A stretch of DNA of 64,000 bases from Halovulum sp039180525 (GTDB lineage: Bacteria > Pseudomonadota > Alphaproteobacteria > Rhodobacterales > Rhodobacteraceae): contig JBCDDF010000009.1 of assembly GCA_039180525.1 (NCBI GenBank), forward strand, positions 1 to 64,000. Reading direction: 5' to 3'. The position numbers and the translations under genes are program-made. Numbering within the stretch: the stretch's first letter is position 1; each line of letters begins with the position of its first letter. The notes beneath the pieces were generated by a model that ran no database searches, was not told where the DNA came from, and saw nothing but the letters and a program-made list of their open reading frames with translations. Of the stretch, positions 1 through 8,443 are shown one piece after another.

Positions 1-719
1 CCGTCGATGATGGCGCTTTCCAGACTGTCCTGATTGACCGTCTGCAACCCGGCATAGAAGACGACGAAGGCGAAGGGCGCCACATGCCAGACCCGGAAGA
101 ACAGCATCATCAACTCGATCGTCCAGCCCTGCGCGAACAGCGCCACATCGCGGGCCAGAAGCCATTCGATATAGGTGGTCAGGATGCCATCGCCGATGAA
201 CAGCCAGCGGATCGCCAGCGCGCCAATCACCGGCGTGATGATGAAGGGCAGCAGCGTGATAAAGATGATCGGGCCGCGGATCGACTTGACCGCGTTGTTG
301 ACCGCCAGCGCAAGCGCCAGGCCGACCAGCACCACCAGCGGCAGCGTGATCAGACAAAAGGTCAGCGTGAAGCGCAGCGCCTTCCAGAAGTCGATGGCCA
401 GGATCTCTGCCGGGCGGCCCGCCGACAATGCCGCGCCCACGCGGTCAAGCTGCAGGACGTTGGCATAGCTCTGCAGGCCCACGAAGGTCGTCGTCGTCTG
501 GATCTTGCCGCTGTCATCCAGCACCGGCTGGGTCTTGAGTTCGGTGGTGCAGGTCTGTTCCAGGAACCCCGCGGTGCAGGTCTCCACCTCCACCTGCTGT
601 GTCACTGGCTGGGTCAGATAAAACGATTGCGTCAGCACGCTGATCAGGGGGAAGGCGATGAACAGCAGCATCAGAAAGACCGACGGGCCCACGAACACGG
701 CGAAGGTGCGGAATTTCAT
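1..719 (-). CDS. Sugar-type ABC transporter permease (partial, C-terminus beyond window)
   Basis: The 239 visible residues begin MKFRTFAVFVGPSVFLMLLF and hold an N-terminal membrane segment, a periplasmic loop of about 80 residues with two cysteines, then further hydrophobic segments (around residues 115-140 and 150-180). This is the MalF/UgpA-like layout of carbohydrate ABC permeases. The protein would form half of the inner-membrane channel of an importer. It is third in a minus-strand operon after the ATPase and binding protein genes, 67 bp downstream of the latter. The 3' end lies outside the window, so the EAA loop that contacts the ATPase is not visible. Substrate is unknown; sugar or polyol is inferred from family context. 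Confidence 0.88.
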   Translation of the reverse strand, partial: MKFRTFAVFVGPSVFLMLLFIAFPLISVLTQSFYLTQPVTQQVEVETCTAGFLEQTCTTELKTQPVLDDSGKIQTTTTFVGLQSYANVLQLDRVGAALSAGRPAEILAIDFWKALRFTLTFCLITLPLVVLVGLALALAVNNAVKSIRGPIIFITLLPFIITPVIGALAIRWLFIGDGILTTYIEWLLARDVALFAQGWTIELMMLFFRVWHVAPFAFVVFYAGLQTVNQDSLESAIID

Positions 720-786
720 GCGGCTCTAACCCCCCAAGGTTTCGGCGAAGGGACCGCAGCCCCTTCGCCCGCTGTTCAGACCCGTC

Positions 787-2001
787 TTACAGCAGGCCGG
801 CTTCCTCGGCCGCGGTCGTGTAGGCGGCCTCGACCGCCTCCAGCGTCGCGGCCGCGTCGCGCTCTCCGGTGAAGAAGGCGGGCAGTTCGTTGCCCAGCGC
901 GGTGTGCATCAGCCCCATCTGGGTGGTCGAGGGGTAGGAGGGCGGCGCCGGGCTGGCGGTCGCGGTGGCCACCGCGCCTTCGGACAGGCGCCCCGGTGTG
1001 TAGCCTTCGATCAGCCAGATCGCATCGTCGTTGTTGGCGGTGACCATTTCGGTGTCGATCCCCTCAAGCGCCACCTGGAACGCGGCCTCCGCCTCGGCGT
1101 CGGACATGTTCTTGGCCAGGACGATCCCGTCCCACCAAAGCGTGGTCGCCGGCGGCCCGTCGGCGGTGGCGCGCGGTGCGGCCGCCATGTTGACCTGACC
1201 CACGACGCTCGATTCCGCGGCATCGTCCATCGCCGCCGCGCGGCTGGCCCACAGGTTGGCCATGGCGATCTTGCCCTGTTGGAACTGCTGCTGGACGTAG
1301 GTGGAATCGCTGACCAGGTATTCCGGATCCATATAGGCGGTCAGCGTCTTCATCATCTCCAGCGCCGCGACGCCGGCCTCGGAATTGACCGCCGGCGTGT
1401 TGTCGTCGTTCACGAACGTGCCGCCGAAGCCGATGAACATGTTGTTGAATTCCTGCGCCAGGTTCCAGCCCGACTGCATGGTCGCGCCCAGCGGATAGTC
1501 GACCACGCCGGCGGCCTGGATCGCCTCTGCCGCGGTTGCGACCTCGTCCCAGGTCGTGGGCACTTCAAGCCCCAGATCGCTGAAGATGTCGGCGCGGTAC
1601 ATCATGTGCTGGGTGTTGACCATCATCGCCACGGCCATGGTCTGACCGTCGACCTTGATCAGTTGGTTCGGCTTCAGATCCTGGCCATAGGCGGCGATCA
1701 GATCGTCCAGCGGGCGGATCGTGCCTTCGTTCAGCAGCGGTGTCAGCGTCCCGTTCGACACGCCGCCGATCTGATAGAGCGACGGGTCGGCAGCAAAGGC
1801 GGACGGCTGTTTCTGGCGAAACTCCTGGTCCAGTTCGGCCTCGAAGCTTCCGCATTCCGCCATCGCGTCGGTGGCCGCCTTCCAGGCTTCGAACCCGGCG
1901 GTCAGCGATTTCAGCGGCGTGGTGTTTTCGAATTCACAGGCCCAGGCGCCGGTGCCGATCACCGCGACCGCGCCCGTCAGCGCCAGTGTGGTCAGTTTCA
2001 T
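787..2001 (-). CDS. Extracellular solute-binding protein of a carbohydrate ABC importer
   Basis: A 404-residue periplasmic binding protein. Residues 1-21 form a signal peptide ending GAWA before a CEF sequence. The body resembles family 1 (MalE/UgpB-like) carbohydrate-binding proteins, with segments such as LGLEVPTTWDE and LWWDGIVLAKN typical of the fold. It would capture the substrate in the periplasm and deliver it to the permeases. It lies 52 bp after the ATPase gene and 67 bp before the permease gene on the minus strand, an operon-like arrangement. The Cys after the signal peptide is not in a good lipobox, so I read it as soluble. The ligand cannot be told from sequence. Confidence 0.88.
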   Translation of the reverse strand: MKLTTLALTGAVAVIGTGAWACEFENTTPLKSLTAGFEAWKAATDAMAECGSFEAELDQEFRQKQPSAFAADPSLYQIGGVSNGTLTPLLNEGTIRPLDDLIAAYGQDLKPNQLIKVDGQTMAVAMMVNTQHMMYRADIFSDLGLEVPTTWDEVATAAEAIQAAGVVDYPLGATMQSGWNLAQEFNNMFIGFGGTFVNDDNTPAVNSEAGVAALEMMKTLTAYMDPEYLVSDSTYVQQQFQQGKIAMANLWASRAAAMDDAAESSVVGQVNMAAAPRATADGPPATTLWWDGIVLAKNMSDAEAEAAFQVALEGIDTEMVTANNDDAIWLIEGYTPGRLSEGAVATATASPAPPSYPSTTQMGLMHTALGNELPAFFTGERDAAATLEAVEAAYTTAAEEAGLL

Positions 2002-2053
2002 GGACTTCTTCTCCCTGTTTTAGGAGCGCTTGCGCGCGCCCCGATCATGGTGG

Positions 2054-3127
2054 TCAGACAGCGACCCGCGCGACGGCGTCGCCCGCGATGCGCGCGCCGG
2101 TGTCGCGGTCGAACGGATGACAAATCTCGGGCGGAATGGCGAAATGCACGACCTGGCCGATCTCTGCCCGAAAGCTCTTGTCAGCCTTGACCGACACCAG
2201 CGCCCCGCCGACGCGGACGGAGATCATGGTGGCATCGCCCAGCAACTCCATCGTATAAACCGGCGCCGCGATCTGGCCGTCGCTTGCGACCACGCGCGCA
2301 TCCTCGGCGCGAAAGCCCAGCACCGCCGGGCCGTCGGGCGCGGCCAATCCCTCGACCCGTGTGCCGTCCGCGCTGAACACGCCGCCCGCGATATCGCCCT
2401 CGATCAGGTTCATGGCCGGCGAGCCGATGAAGCCGGCCACGAAGGTATTCGCCGGCGTGTCGTAGATTTCCGTCGGGCTGCCGACCTGCTGCACCACGCC
2501 GGCTTTCATCACCACGACCCGGTCGGCCAGCGTCATCGCCTCGATCTGGTCATGGGTCACGTAGATCGTGGTGACCGCCAATTCGTGGCTCAGGTTCTTG
2601 ATCTGCGCCCGGGTGGAAACGCGCAGCTTCGCGTCCAGGTTCGACAGCGGCTCGTCCATTAGAAAGACGTTGGGTTCGCGCACGATGGCGCGGGCCAGCG
2701 CCACGCGCTGCCGCTGCCCGCCGGACAGGGCGGCGGGCTTGCGCTCCAGAAACGGCTCCAACTCCACCATCGCCGCGGCGCGCATGACCCGGTCATGGTG
2801 CTGATCCTCGGCCACGCCACGGACCATCAGCGGGAAGCGGATGTTCTCATAGACGTTCATGTTGGGGTAGAGCGCGTAGGACTGGAACACCATGGCGACG
2901 TCGCGGTCCTTGGGTTCCAGGTCGTTGACCACGCGGCCATCGATCTTGATCTCACCGCCGGTAGGATCCTCCAGCCCCGCGATCATGCGCATCGTCGTGG
3001 TCTTGCCACAGCCGGACGGGCCCAGCAGCACCAGGAATTCCCGATCCGCAATCGTCAGGTTGAAATTGTCCACGCCGACGAAACTGCCCCAGCGCTTGCT
3101 GACATTCTCCAGATGAATCTCTGCCAA
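2054..3127 (-). CDS. ABC importer ATP-binding protein (MalK/UgpC type)
   Basis: Energises the sugar importer. Visible motifs are Walker A GPSGCGKT (about residue 36), Q-loop MVFQSYALYPN, signature LSGGQRQRVALARAI, Walker B VFLMDEPLSNLD and the switch histidine in VTHD, followed by a C-terminal TOBE-like regulatory region. I chose the TTG at 3127, giving MAEIHLENVSKRW, because family members begin this way and a purine-rich stretch precedes it. The longer ATG reading to 3286 would run into the oppositely oriented gene at 3214. With 357 residues it matches the usual family size. It is the first gene of the operon with the binding protein and permease. Confidence 0.9.
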   Translation of the reverse strand: MAEIHLENVSKRWGSFVGVDNFNLTIADREFLVLLGPSGCGKTTTMRMIAGLEDPTGGEIKIDGRVVNDLEPKDRDVAMVFQSYALYPNMNVYENIRFPLMVRGVAEDQHHDRVMRAAAMVELEPFLERKPAALSGGQRQRVALARAIVREPNVFLMDEPLSNLDAKLRVSTRAQIKNLSHELAVTTIYVTHDQIEAMTLADRVVVMKAGVVQQVGSPTEIYDTPANTFVAGFIGSPAMNLIEGDIAGGVFSADGTRVEGLAAPDGPAVLGFRAEDARVVASDGQIAAPVYTMELLGDATMISVRVGGALVSVKADKSFRAEIGQVVHFAIPPEICHPFDRDTGARIAGDAVARVAV

Positions 3128-3213
3128 TGCGCCCCCCGGTTCACCTTCACAAACCGTAGACCGCGCCGAAAGCGTCTGGCAAGGAGGTTTTGCAAACGAA
3201 TGCAAAGGCCCCC

Positions 3214-4206
3214 ATGACCGATTTCCGCGCCGCCGCCCATACCGCCCTGAACGCGCTGCATCATGCCAGCGATGCCGCACTTGCAAACCAACTCGCCCAG
3301 ATGTCGACGCCCGACACGATATGGGATTTCGCCCATCCGATCGGTCGGGTGACCGGGCCGCAGGCGGTGGAGGCGTTCTACCTGCCGCTGCGCCTGGGGC
3401 TGACCGCTGTGCGGCGGCGCGACGAGTTCTTCATCGGCGGTCCGAACCGCCGCGCCAATGGCGGGCAGTGGATCGCCAGCCTGACCCATTACGTCGGCAC
3501 CCACAGCGCGCCGCTTTTCGGCGTGCCGCCCTCGCATCGGCTGGCATTTCTGCGGTCGGGCGAATTCTACCGAATCGAAGAGGGCCGCATCACCGAGGCC
3601 AAGATCCTGTTCGACCTGCTGGATCTGATGCGCCAGGCGGGCCGGTCCCCCCTGCCCCGGCTCTTGGGTACCGAGATGCTGTTTCCCGGCCCCGCGACGC
3701 ATGATGGCGTCTTGCCCATGGGCGATCACGGAGAGGCGACGCTGGATCTGGTCGAGGCGATGCTCGCAGATCTGCACACTTTCGACCCGGACACCAACGA
3801 CAGCGCCGGGCAGACCGGCGCCGGCGGCTATTGGCACGAGGACATGCTGTGGTACGGGCCCGGCGGGATCGGGTCGAACTATCGCTGGGACGGCTTCGTC
3901 AAGGACCACCGCGCCGACTTCCTGCGCGCCTTCCCCGACCGCAAGGGCGGCGATCACTACTGCCGCATCGGCGACGGCGACTTTGCCGCCGTGTCCGGCT
4001 GGCCGTCGATGACGATGACGCATCAGGGCGCCTATCTGGGCCAGCCCGCGGATGGCCGCGCGCTGACGCTGCGGGTGATGGATTTCTATCGCTGTGCGGG
4101 GGGGCAGATCCACGAAAACTGGGTCTGTCTGGATTATCTGGACCTGTTCGCCCAAATGGGCCGCGACCTGATCGCCGAGGCGCAATCGACCACGGCCGCC
4201 TTTTAG
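3214..4206 (+). CDS. SnoaL-like (NTF2 fold) polyketide cyclase-family protein
   Basis: 330 residues with two NTF2/SnoaL-like halves: the first around residues 20-140 (FAHPIGRVTGPQAVEAFYLP) and the second around 180-325 (GAGGYWHEDMLWYGPGGIG, then DGDFAAVSGWPSM). Tandem SnoaL-like proteins of this kind are annotated as predicted ester or polyketide cyclases, but the true reaction is unknown. It diverges from the sugar importer, 86 bp from the ATPase start, so a role in carbohydrate use is possible but unproven. Start is uncertain: a strong AAGGAGG at 3181-3187 lies only 2 bases before an in-frame TTG at 3190 and 26 bases before this ATG. Confidence 0.72.
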   Translation: MTDFRAAAHTALNALHHASDAALANQLAQMSTPDTIWDFAHPIGRVTGPQAVEAFYLPLRLGLTAVRRRDEFFIGGPNRRANGGQWIASLTHYVGTHSAPLFGVPPSHRLAFLRSGEFYRIEEGRITEAKILFDLLDLMRQAGRSPLPRLLGTEMLFPGPATHDGVLPMGDHGEATLDLVEAMLADLHTFDPDTNDSAGQTGAGGYWHEDMLWYGPGGIGSNYRWDGFVKDHRADFLRAFPDRKGGDHYCRIGDGDFAAVSGWPSMTMTHQGAYLGQPADGRALTLRVMDFYRCAGGQIHENWVCLDYLDLFAQMGRDLIAEAQSTTAAF

Positions 4207-4224
4207 CGGCCGCGGTCGGCCGCT

Positions 4225-6519
4225 TTACGGCCGGTCGACGCGCACCTTCATCTGCACGGTGCCGCGCGCCGCCTGGCTCCATTTGAGGTTGACCAGGTTG
4301 TTCTGCGCGCCCTGCCGAACCTCCACGTAAGGTGTGGTCCAAAGCGTGTTGCCGTTGGACGTGCGGATCGGCCCGTGTGCGGTGACGTTGTCGACGCCCA
4401 GCGCCTGCCCGCCGAAGGGCAGCAAGTCCGAGGCATCCGCGGTCCAGGTCGCCGCCGCGGAACTGCGGGTGACCTCGATTAATGCCGGAGAGGCGGTGCG
4501 GACGTCGATGGCGACATAGGAATTGCCCTCCCACACCAGATCCCGCGTCTGGCTGAGGTCGAACGTCCCCAGCGAATCATCGATCCCCTCGACCCGGTCG
4601 ATCTGCGCGCCGCCGAACAACTCAAAGGCATTTGCGACCACGTTCAGGCCTTCGATCCGGTGATTGTTGCCCAGGGGCGTCAGCACGATGAACCGGAACC
4701 AGTTCGGGATCTTGGTGCCCGTCCAGATATTGCCGCTGAAGGTCACCGACCCGAACGGCTGGCCGTTGGTGTTGGCCGCATTCGTCTGATGTTCGTTGGT
4801 CAGCTCGACGAACATGTTGTCGATGTAGTTGCCGGTTACCGCGGTTTTCGACTGCCGTTCGGTCAGGATCAGGCCGGCGGTGCGTTCGCCGGGATCTTCA
4901 GGATCGTCCTGCCAGAAGTGGTTGCCCAGGACCAGGTTGCCGGTGCCCGCGATGATCGCAAAATGCAGAAAGTTGACACACCTGTTGTGGCGTAGCTTGG
5001 CGTCGTTCTTGTTGACGTTCAGCGCCACCGACCTGCGGTTCTCCACCAACTCCGAGGCATCAGAGGCCAGGAACTCGCACTGGTCGATGCTGATACCCTG
5101 GCAGGCGTCGCCAGGGCTGGAGATCGCGCGCAGCCCGGTGCGGGTGAACCAGCAGTTGCGGATCGTCCACCAGATCCCGTCCTTGGGCAGCAATACGCCG
5201 CAAGCCTGTCGGTTGCCGTCGAGTTCCACGCCATCGATCGTGAAGCTCGACACCCGCTCAAAGCCGGAAAAGTCGAGCATGTACTTGAACCGCGTGAACG
5301 TATAGCTTTGCTGCGCACCCGCGCGAGACAGGTTGTTGCTGAGCATGATCTCCCTGGCCCCGACATCCACATCCCTGACAAAGACCTCGCGGCCGACGCC
5401 GAAGCCCTGGACCAACGACCCGGGCGCGATGGCCCCCGCATTGGTGACATTGGTCAGCTTCCGCGGATCGGCCGGGTCGTAGTCGGCGCTGGTGATGACG
5501 ACATCGGGATCCCAGGCACCCGAATCCGTGGCCGAGATCCGCCCATTGCGGATGCCGCGCCGATTGGTCAGCTGATCGACATTGGCCACCACCGCATGCA
5601 CGTCGATCGGCTCGGTCAGATCGACCGTTCGCCCGGCCAGGTCGAACCCGTCATGGTCGGCGAAGTTGAACAGCGCCTGCAAGCCCTTCTTCAGTCCCTC
5701 AGTCTCTCCGCCGAATGCATCCGCATAGGTCGGCAGATCGAAATTCGACCGCAGGATCAGCCGATCCTCCTGCGCCTGCAGGATCTGGCCCTCGAACCGC
5801 ACCGGTGACACCATCGTGATGTCGCGGCCCAGGAAATAGGTGCCTTCGGACACCAGGACCGCCCGTCCGTCGGCCGCCGCGTCGGCATCCAGAAAGGCCC
5901 TGAAGTCATCGGTCACGCCATCGCCCAGCGCGCCGAAGTCGCGCACGTCCACCCAGTCCATCAGGTCGCGGTGGAAGTATGACGTGCGATCCTCGACCCG
6001 GATCGATTCGACCCGAACGACCGCGCCGGGGCTGCCCAGGATGTCCAACCCGACATGGGCGAACACGGGCCGCCGGCCCCAAGGCATGTCCACGCCGGTG
6101 CGGGTGCCGCTGCCGATGATCGCGCGGATGGTGTAGATCTGGAACGCGTTGTCCAACTGCGTCGCCGGACCCTCGGTGATCACGCTGAAGATCGGCTCGC
6201 CGGTGTCGCTACCGGCAAGCGCGGCGATGCGGACCGAGGGGAAAACCTGGTTCGACACCAGCTTCACCCGCGCCGTCACCTCCAGGTAGCAGCCCTGCTG
6301 GATCGGCGTCTGACCCATATAGCGCAGGCGTTGCGGCCATGTGCTGGTGACGATCTCAAGGCAGTCGCCGAAATCGGGATCGGCGGCGGTCAGGGTGCCG
6401 TCGGGGTTTGTTTCATAGGTTTCCGAGCCTTGCTGGCCATCTTCGGAAGACCACACTGCCAGGCCCTCAACGAAGGCCGGCGGCATCAAATCAAGGCCCT
6501 CGGTCACTGCCTTGTTCAT
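4225..6519 (-). CDS. Large parallel beta-helix protein (pectate-lyase-3/GH28-related)
   Basis: 764 residues. Residues 40-175 look like a carbohydrate-binding or jelly-roll domain. Around residue 190 comes DVRDFGALGDGVTDD, the classic entry motif of pectate-lyase-3/rhamnogalacturonase-like right-handed beta-helices, followed by repeated short strands to the C-terminus. Such proteins bind or cleave polysaccharides and also occur as phage tail spikes. No signal peptide or membrane segment is visible at the N-terminus (MNKAVTEGLDLMPPAFVEGL), so export, if any, would be non-Sec. It is convergent with the SnoaL-like gene, 18 bp apart, and has no phage genes near it. Catalytic residues could not be assigned. 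Confidence 0.75.
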   Translation of the reverse strand: MNKAVTEGLDLMPPAFVEGLAVWSSEDGQQGSETYETNPDGTLTAADPDFGDCLEIVTSTWPQRLRYMGQTPIQQGCYLEVTARVKLVSNQVFPSVRIAALAGSDTGEPIFSVITEGPATQLDNAFQIYTIRAIIGSGTRTGVDMPWGRRPVFAHVGLDILGSPGAVVRVESIRVEDRTSYFHRDLMDWVDVRDFGALGDGVTDDFRAFLDADAAADGRAVLVSEGTYFLGRDITMVSPVRFEGQILQAQEDRLILRSNFDLPTYADAFGGETEGLKKGLQALFNFADHDGFDLAGRTVDLTEPIDVHAVVANVDQLTNRRGIRNGRISATDSGAWDPDVVITSADYDPADPRKLTNVTNAGAIAPGSLVQGFGVGREVFVRDVDVGAREIMLSNNLSRAGAQQSYTFTRFKYMLDFSGFERVSSFTIDGVELDGNRQACGVLLPKDGIWWTIRNCWFTRTGLRAISSPGDACQGISIDQCEFLASDASELVENRRSVALNVNKNDAKLRHNRCVNFLHFAIIAGTGNLVLGNHFWQDDPEDPGERTAGLILTERQSKTAVTGNYIDNMFVELTNEHQTNAANTNGQPFGSVTFSGNIWTGTKIPNWFRFIVLTPLGNNHRIEGLNVVANAFELFGGAQIDRVEGIDDSLGTFDLSQTRDLVWEGNSYVAIDVRTASPALIEVTRSSAAATWTADASDLLPFGGQALGVDNVTAHGPIRTSNGNTLWTTPYVEVRQGAQNNLVNLKWSQAARGTVQMKVRVDRP

Positions 6520-6679
6520 CGGCTATGTCCTCGTGTCAGATGCCGCCAAGCCCCCGCTTGCGGACCGCGCACGCGGATGCGGCGGGCCCGCCGGGGCGAG
6601 GAAGAAACGGCGATGTCTCATGGGGATGACCGGTCCCGCCCGTGTCGGCGCGCCGGTCGCCGCGTTCTTTAGGTGATCA

Positions 6680-6700
6680 CGGTTAAGATCCGTTTAACCG
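6680..6700. promoter_or_regulatory. Palindrome upstream of the peptidoglycan-binding gene
   Basis: Two perfect 7-bp arms, CGGTTAA and TTAACCG, separated by 7 bases, about 100 bp before the start at 6802 and in the only noncoding stretch (6520-6801) between two divergent genes. The spacing fits an operator for a dimeric regulator, but no regulator is encoded nearby. Nothing else recognisable was seen in this gap. Confidence 0.25.
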
Positions 6701-6801
6701 CGGCATTGAAACAACATGAAGGAATCTGTGCATGGCGGGGGCAGTTGCCCGATTTTGGGTGCGCTGCTACCTTCGACATGGGTCAAATCTTGGGGGACGG
6801 T

Positions 6802-7665
6802 ATGGCAGCGCGCACGCGTGGGGCTTTGCTGTTAACGGTTTTGGGGCTGTGCATCGGCGCGCAGCCGATCGCGGCACAGGACGCCGCGGCGATCGCAGCG
6901 GATGTGCGTGCGGCTCTTGGGCTGCCCGCGGAAGCCGCCGCGGAACCCGCCGATCAGCACGCCGGCACCGTCTGCCTGCCGGCGCTGGCGCCGGATGCGC
7001 CGGCCCATAGCGACGTCACCTTCGCCGTGCAGCTTGACGGCAACGGCCTGCCGGCCGCCGCGGCAGAACTTGTGCAACCCATTGCCGAAGCTGCCGACCT
7101 TCCGCATTTGCGCCAGCTGCTGCGCGCAGAGGCCGCTTTGACGACGTGCAAGGAATTCCTGACCTTGCCCGGCGGGGCGCTGCTTTTGGTCCAGACGGTC
7201 GGCGATACCGTCCATGTCGCGGCCGTGGAACCCGAACCTGAGGCGCAAGTCGCCGCGACCGAGTTCGAGGCAATCACCGACGCCGCGCTGCCGCTCGACG
7301 AAGCTTCGCTGCGCCTGACCCGGGCAGAGATGCGCGAGTTGCAGGTCCGCTTGGCGCTGGCCGGTCACGATCCCGGCCGCGCCGACGGCGTGTTCGGCCG
7401 CCGCACCCGCGCCGCCATCGCGGCCTGGCAAGAGACGAACCAACTCCCGGTGTCGGGCTATCTGAACGCGCCGCAACGCACGCAATTGTCGAACGAGACC
7501 CAGGATGCGTTTGCCGCGTATCGCGCCGACCGCTCCGTCACCAGCCGCAGCAGCCGCACCTATATCGGCCGCGATGGCTGTCTGCGCGGCCGGGGCGGCC
7601 AGATCATCCAAGGCCGGTCATTCCGCTGCGACTTCCGCAAGCTGATGGAAGGACCCGGACGCTAG
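6802..7665 (+). CDS. Exported peptidoglycan-binding domain protein
   Basis: 287 residues, starting at an ATG with GGGGGACGG just upstream; longer in-frame starts lack such a site. Residues 1-25 form a signal peptide ending IAAQD. The C-terminal half carries a PG_binding_1 domain: LQVRLALAGHDPGRADGVFG followed by RRTRAAIAAWQ. This three-helix module binds peptidoglycan in many cell-wall enzymes and anchors. No catalytic domain is visible in the remaining N-terminal half, so this is probably a periplasmic wall-associated protein of unknown role. It stands alone, with the next gene convergent. Confidence 0.78.
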   Translation: MAARTRGALLLTVLGLCIGAQPIAAQDAAAIAADVRAALGLPAEAAAEPADQHAGTVCLPALAPDAPAHSDVTFAVQLDGNGLPAAAAELVQPIAEAADLPHLRQLLRAEAALTTCKEFLTLPGGALLLVQTVGDTVHVAAVEPEPEAQVAATEFEAITDAALPLDEASLRLTRAEMRELQVRLALAGHDPGRADGVFGRRTRAAIAAWQETNQLPVSGYLNAPQRTQLSNETQDAFAAYRADRSVTSRSSRTYIGRDGCLRGRGGQIIQGRSFRCDFRKLMEGPGR

Positions 7666-7849
7666 GGTTCGCGCCACCAAACATCAAAGAGACTACGGGG
7701 CGGGACAGCGTGTGTCGCGCCACCATGCGCGGCAAAACGCGACCGCCCCCGAACACCACCGGCCAAGGTTTGTAGACCTCATCCGACGCCCATGCCGGTC
7801 GCGCGAACGCCGTGCGCGCCGAACGCCAGGCCGATAAGCGCCGGCGGAC

Positions 7850-8263
7850 TTACGCGCCGAAACCGCTCTGCGGCTTAAAGCGGACGCCGTTGATTTCCCA
7901 GCCGGCCTCGGTCTGGACCATCTCGTATTCCAGCAGATGCGACCGACCCGCCTGGTCGGTGAACAGCACATCCTGGTAGATGCGGCCTTCGACCTCCCGC
8001 ATCCCGACAAAGGACAACTCGGCGGGGCGCCAAACCATGGGATAGCCTTGCCGCACCATGCGTCCGAACCGGTCTGGGGTGCCGAACATGGCCTCGATCA
8101 TCGGGCTGGCATACCCGAATGCCTTGTCGACATCATCGGCCCGGAACGCCTCCACCTGAGCCGCGATCACATCGCGCACCGCGGTGCTGGTATCCTGCGC
8201 CTGCGCGCCGCCTTGCGCCAACACCACTCCCGCTGCGACAAGCGCTACCCGAAAAACCGTCAT
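7850..8263 (-). CDS. DUF4864 domain exported protein
   Basis: 137 residues with a signal peptide (MTVFRVALVAAGVVLAQGGA) and a small NTF2-like body matching DUF4864, including VIAAQVEAFRADDVDKAFGY and the C-terminal WEINGVRFKP. Function of the family is unknown; it is common in Rhodobacteraceae. I chose the ATG at 8263 because AAGGA sits 8 bases upstream; an in-frame GTG two codons earlier is the alternative. The 184-bp gap to the preceding convergent gene shows no clear feature. Confidence 0.75.
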   Translation of the reverse strand: MTVFRVALVAAGVVLAQGGAQAQDTSTAVRDVIAAQVEAFRADDVDKAFGYASPMIEAMFGTPDRFGRMVRQGYPMVWRPAELSFVGMREVEGRIYQDVLFTDQAGRSHLLEYEMVQTEAGWEINGVRFKPQSGFGA

Positions 8264-8443
8264 CGCCACGTTCCTTCGTCTTAGACAACTCTACACTTAG
8301 CCCAACCGTATCGACCGCCCAGCCGGGCGTCGAGCGCTGGCGACGCTTTTGGTCAAAAATAGTCAGCCCCATGGCCCGCCCGAACGCCGCACCGGATCAG
8401 CGGGCGGGTGCGGCGGGCCGCATGACGGCGACCGGCCCCGGAT

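Noticed and set aside
904..2190. 428-residue plus-strand open frame opposite the binding protein gene
   Set aside because: Rich in Arg/His/Gly with no domain; a mirror frame of the real gene in high-GC DNA.
3055..4185. 376-residue minus-strand frame opposite the SnoaL-like gene
   Set aside because: Gln/Arg/Gly-rich mirror frame; would also overlap the ATPase gene start.
4225..6519. Prophage tail spike
   Set aside because: No other phage genes within the window, so a chromosomal polysaccharide-active protein is preferred.
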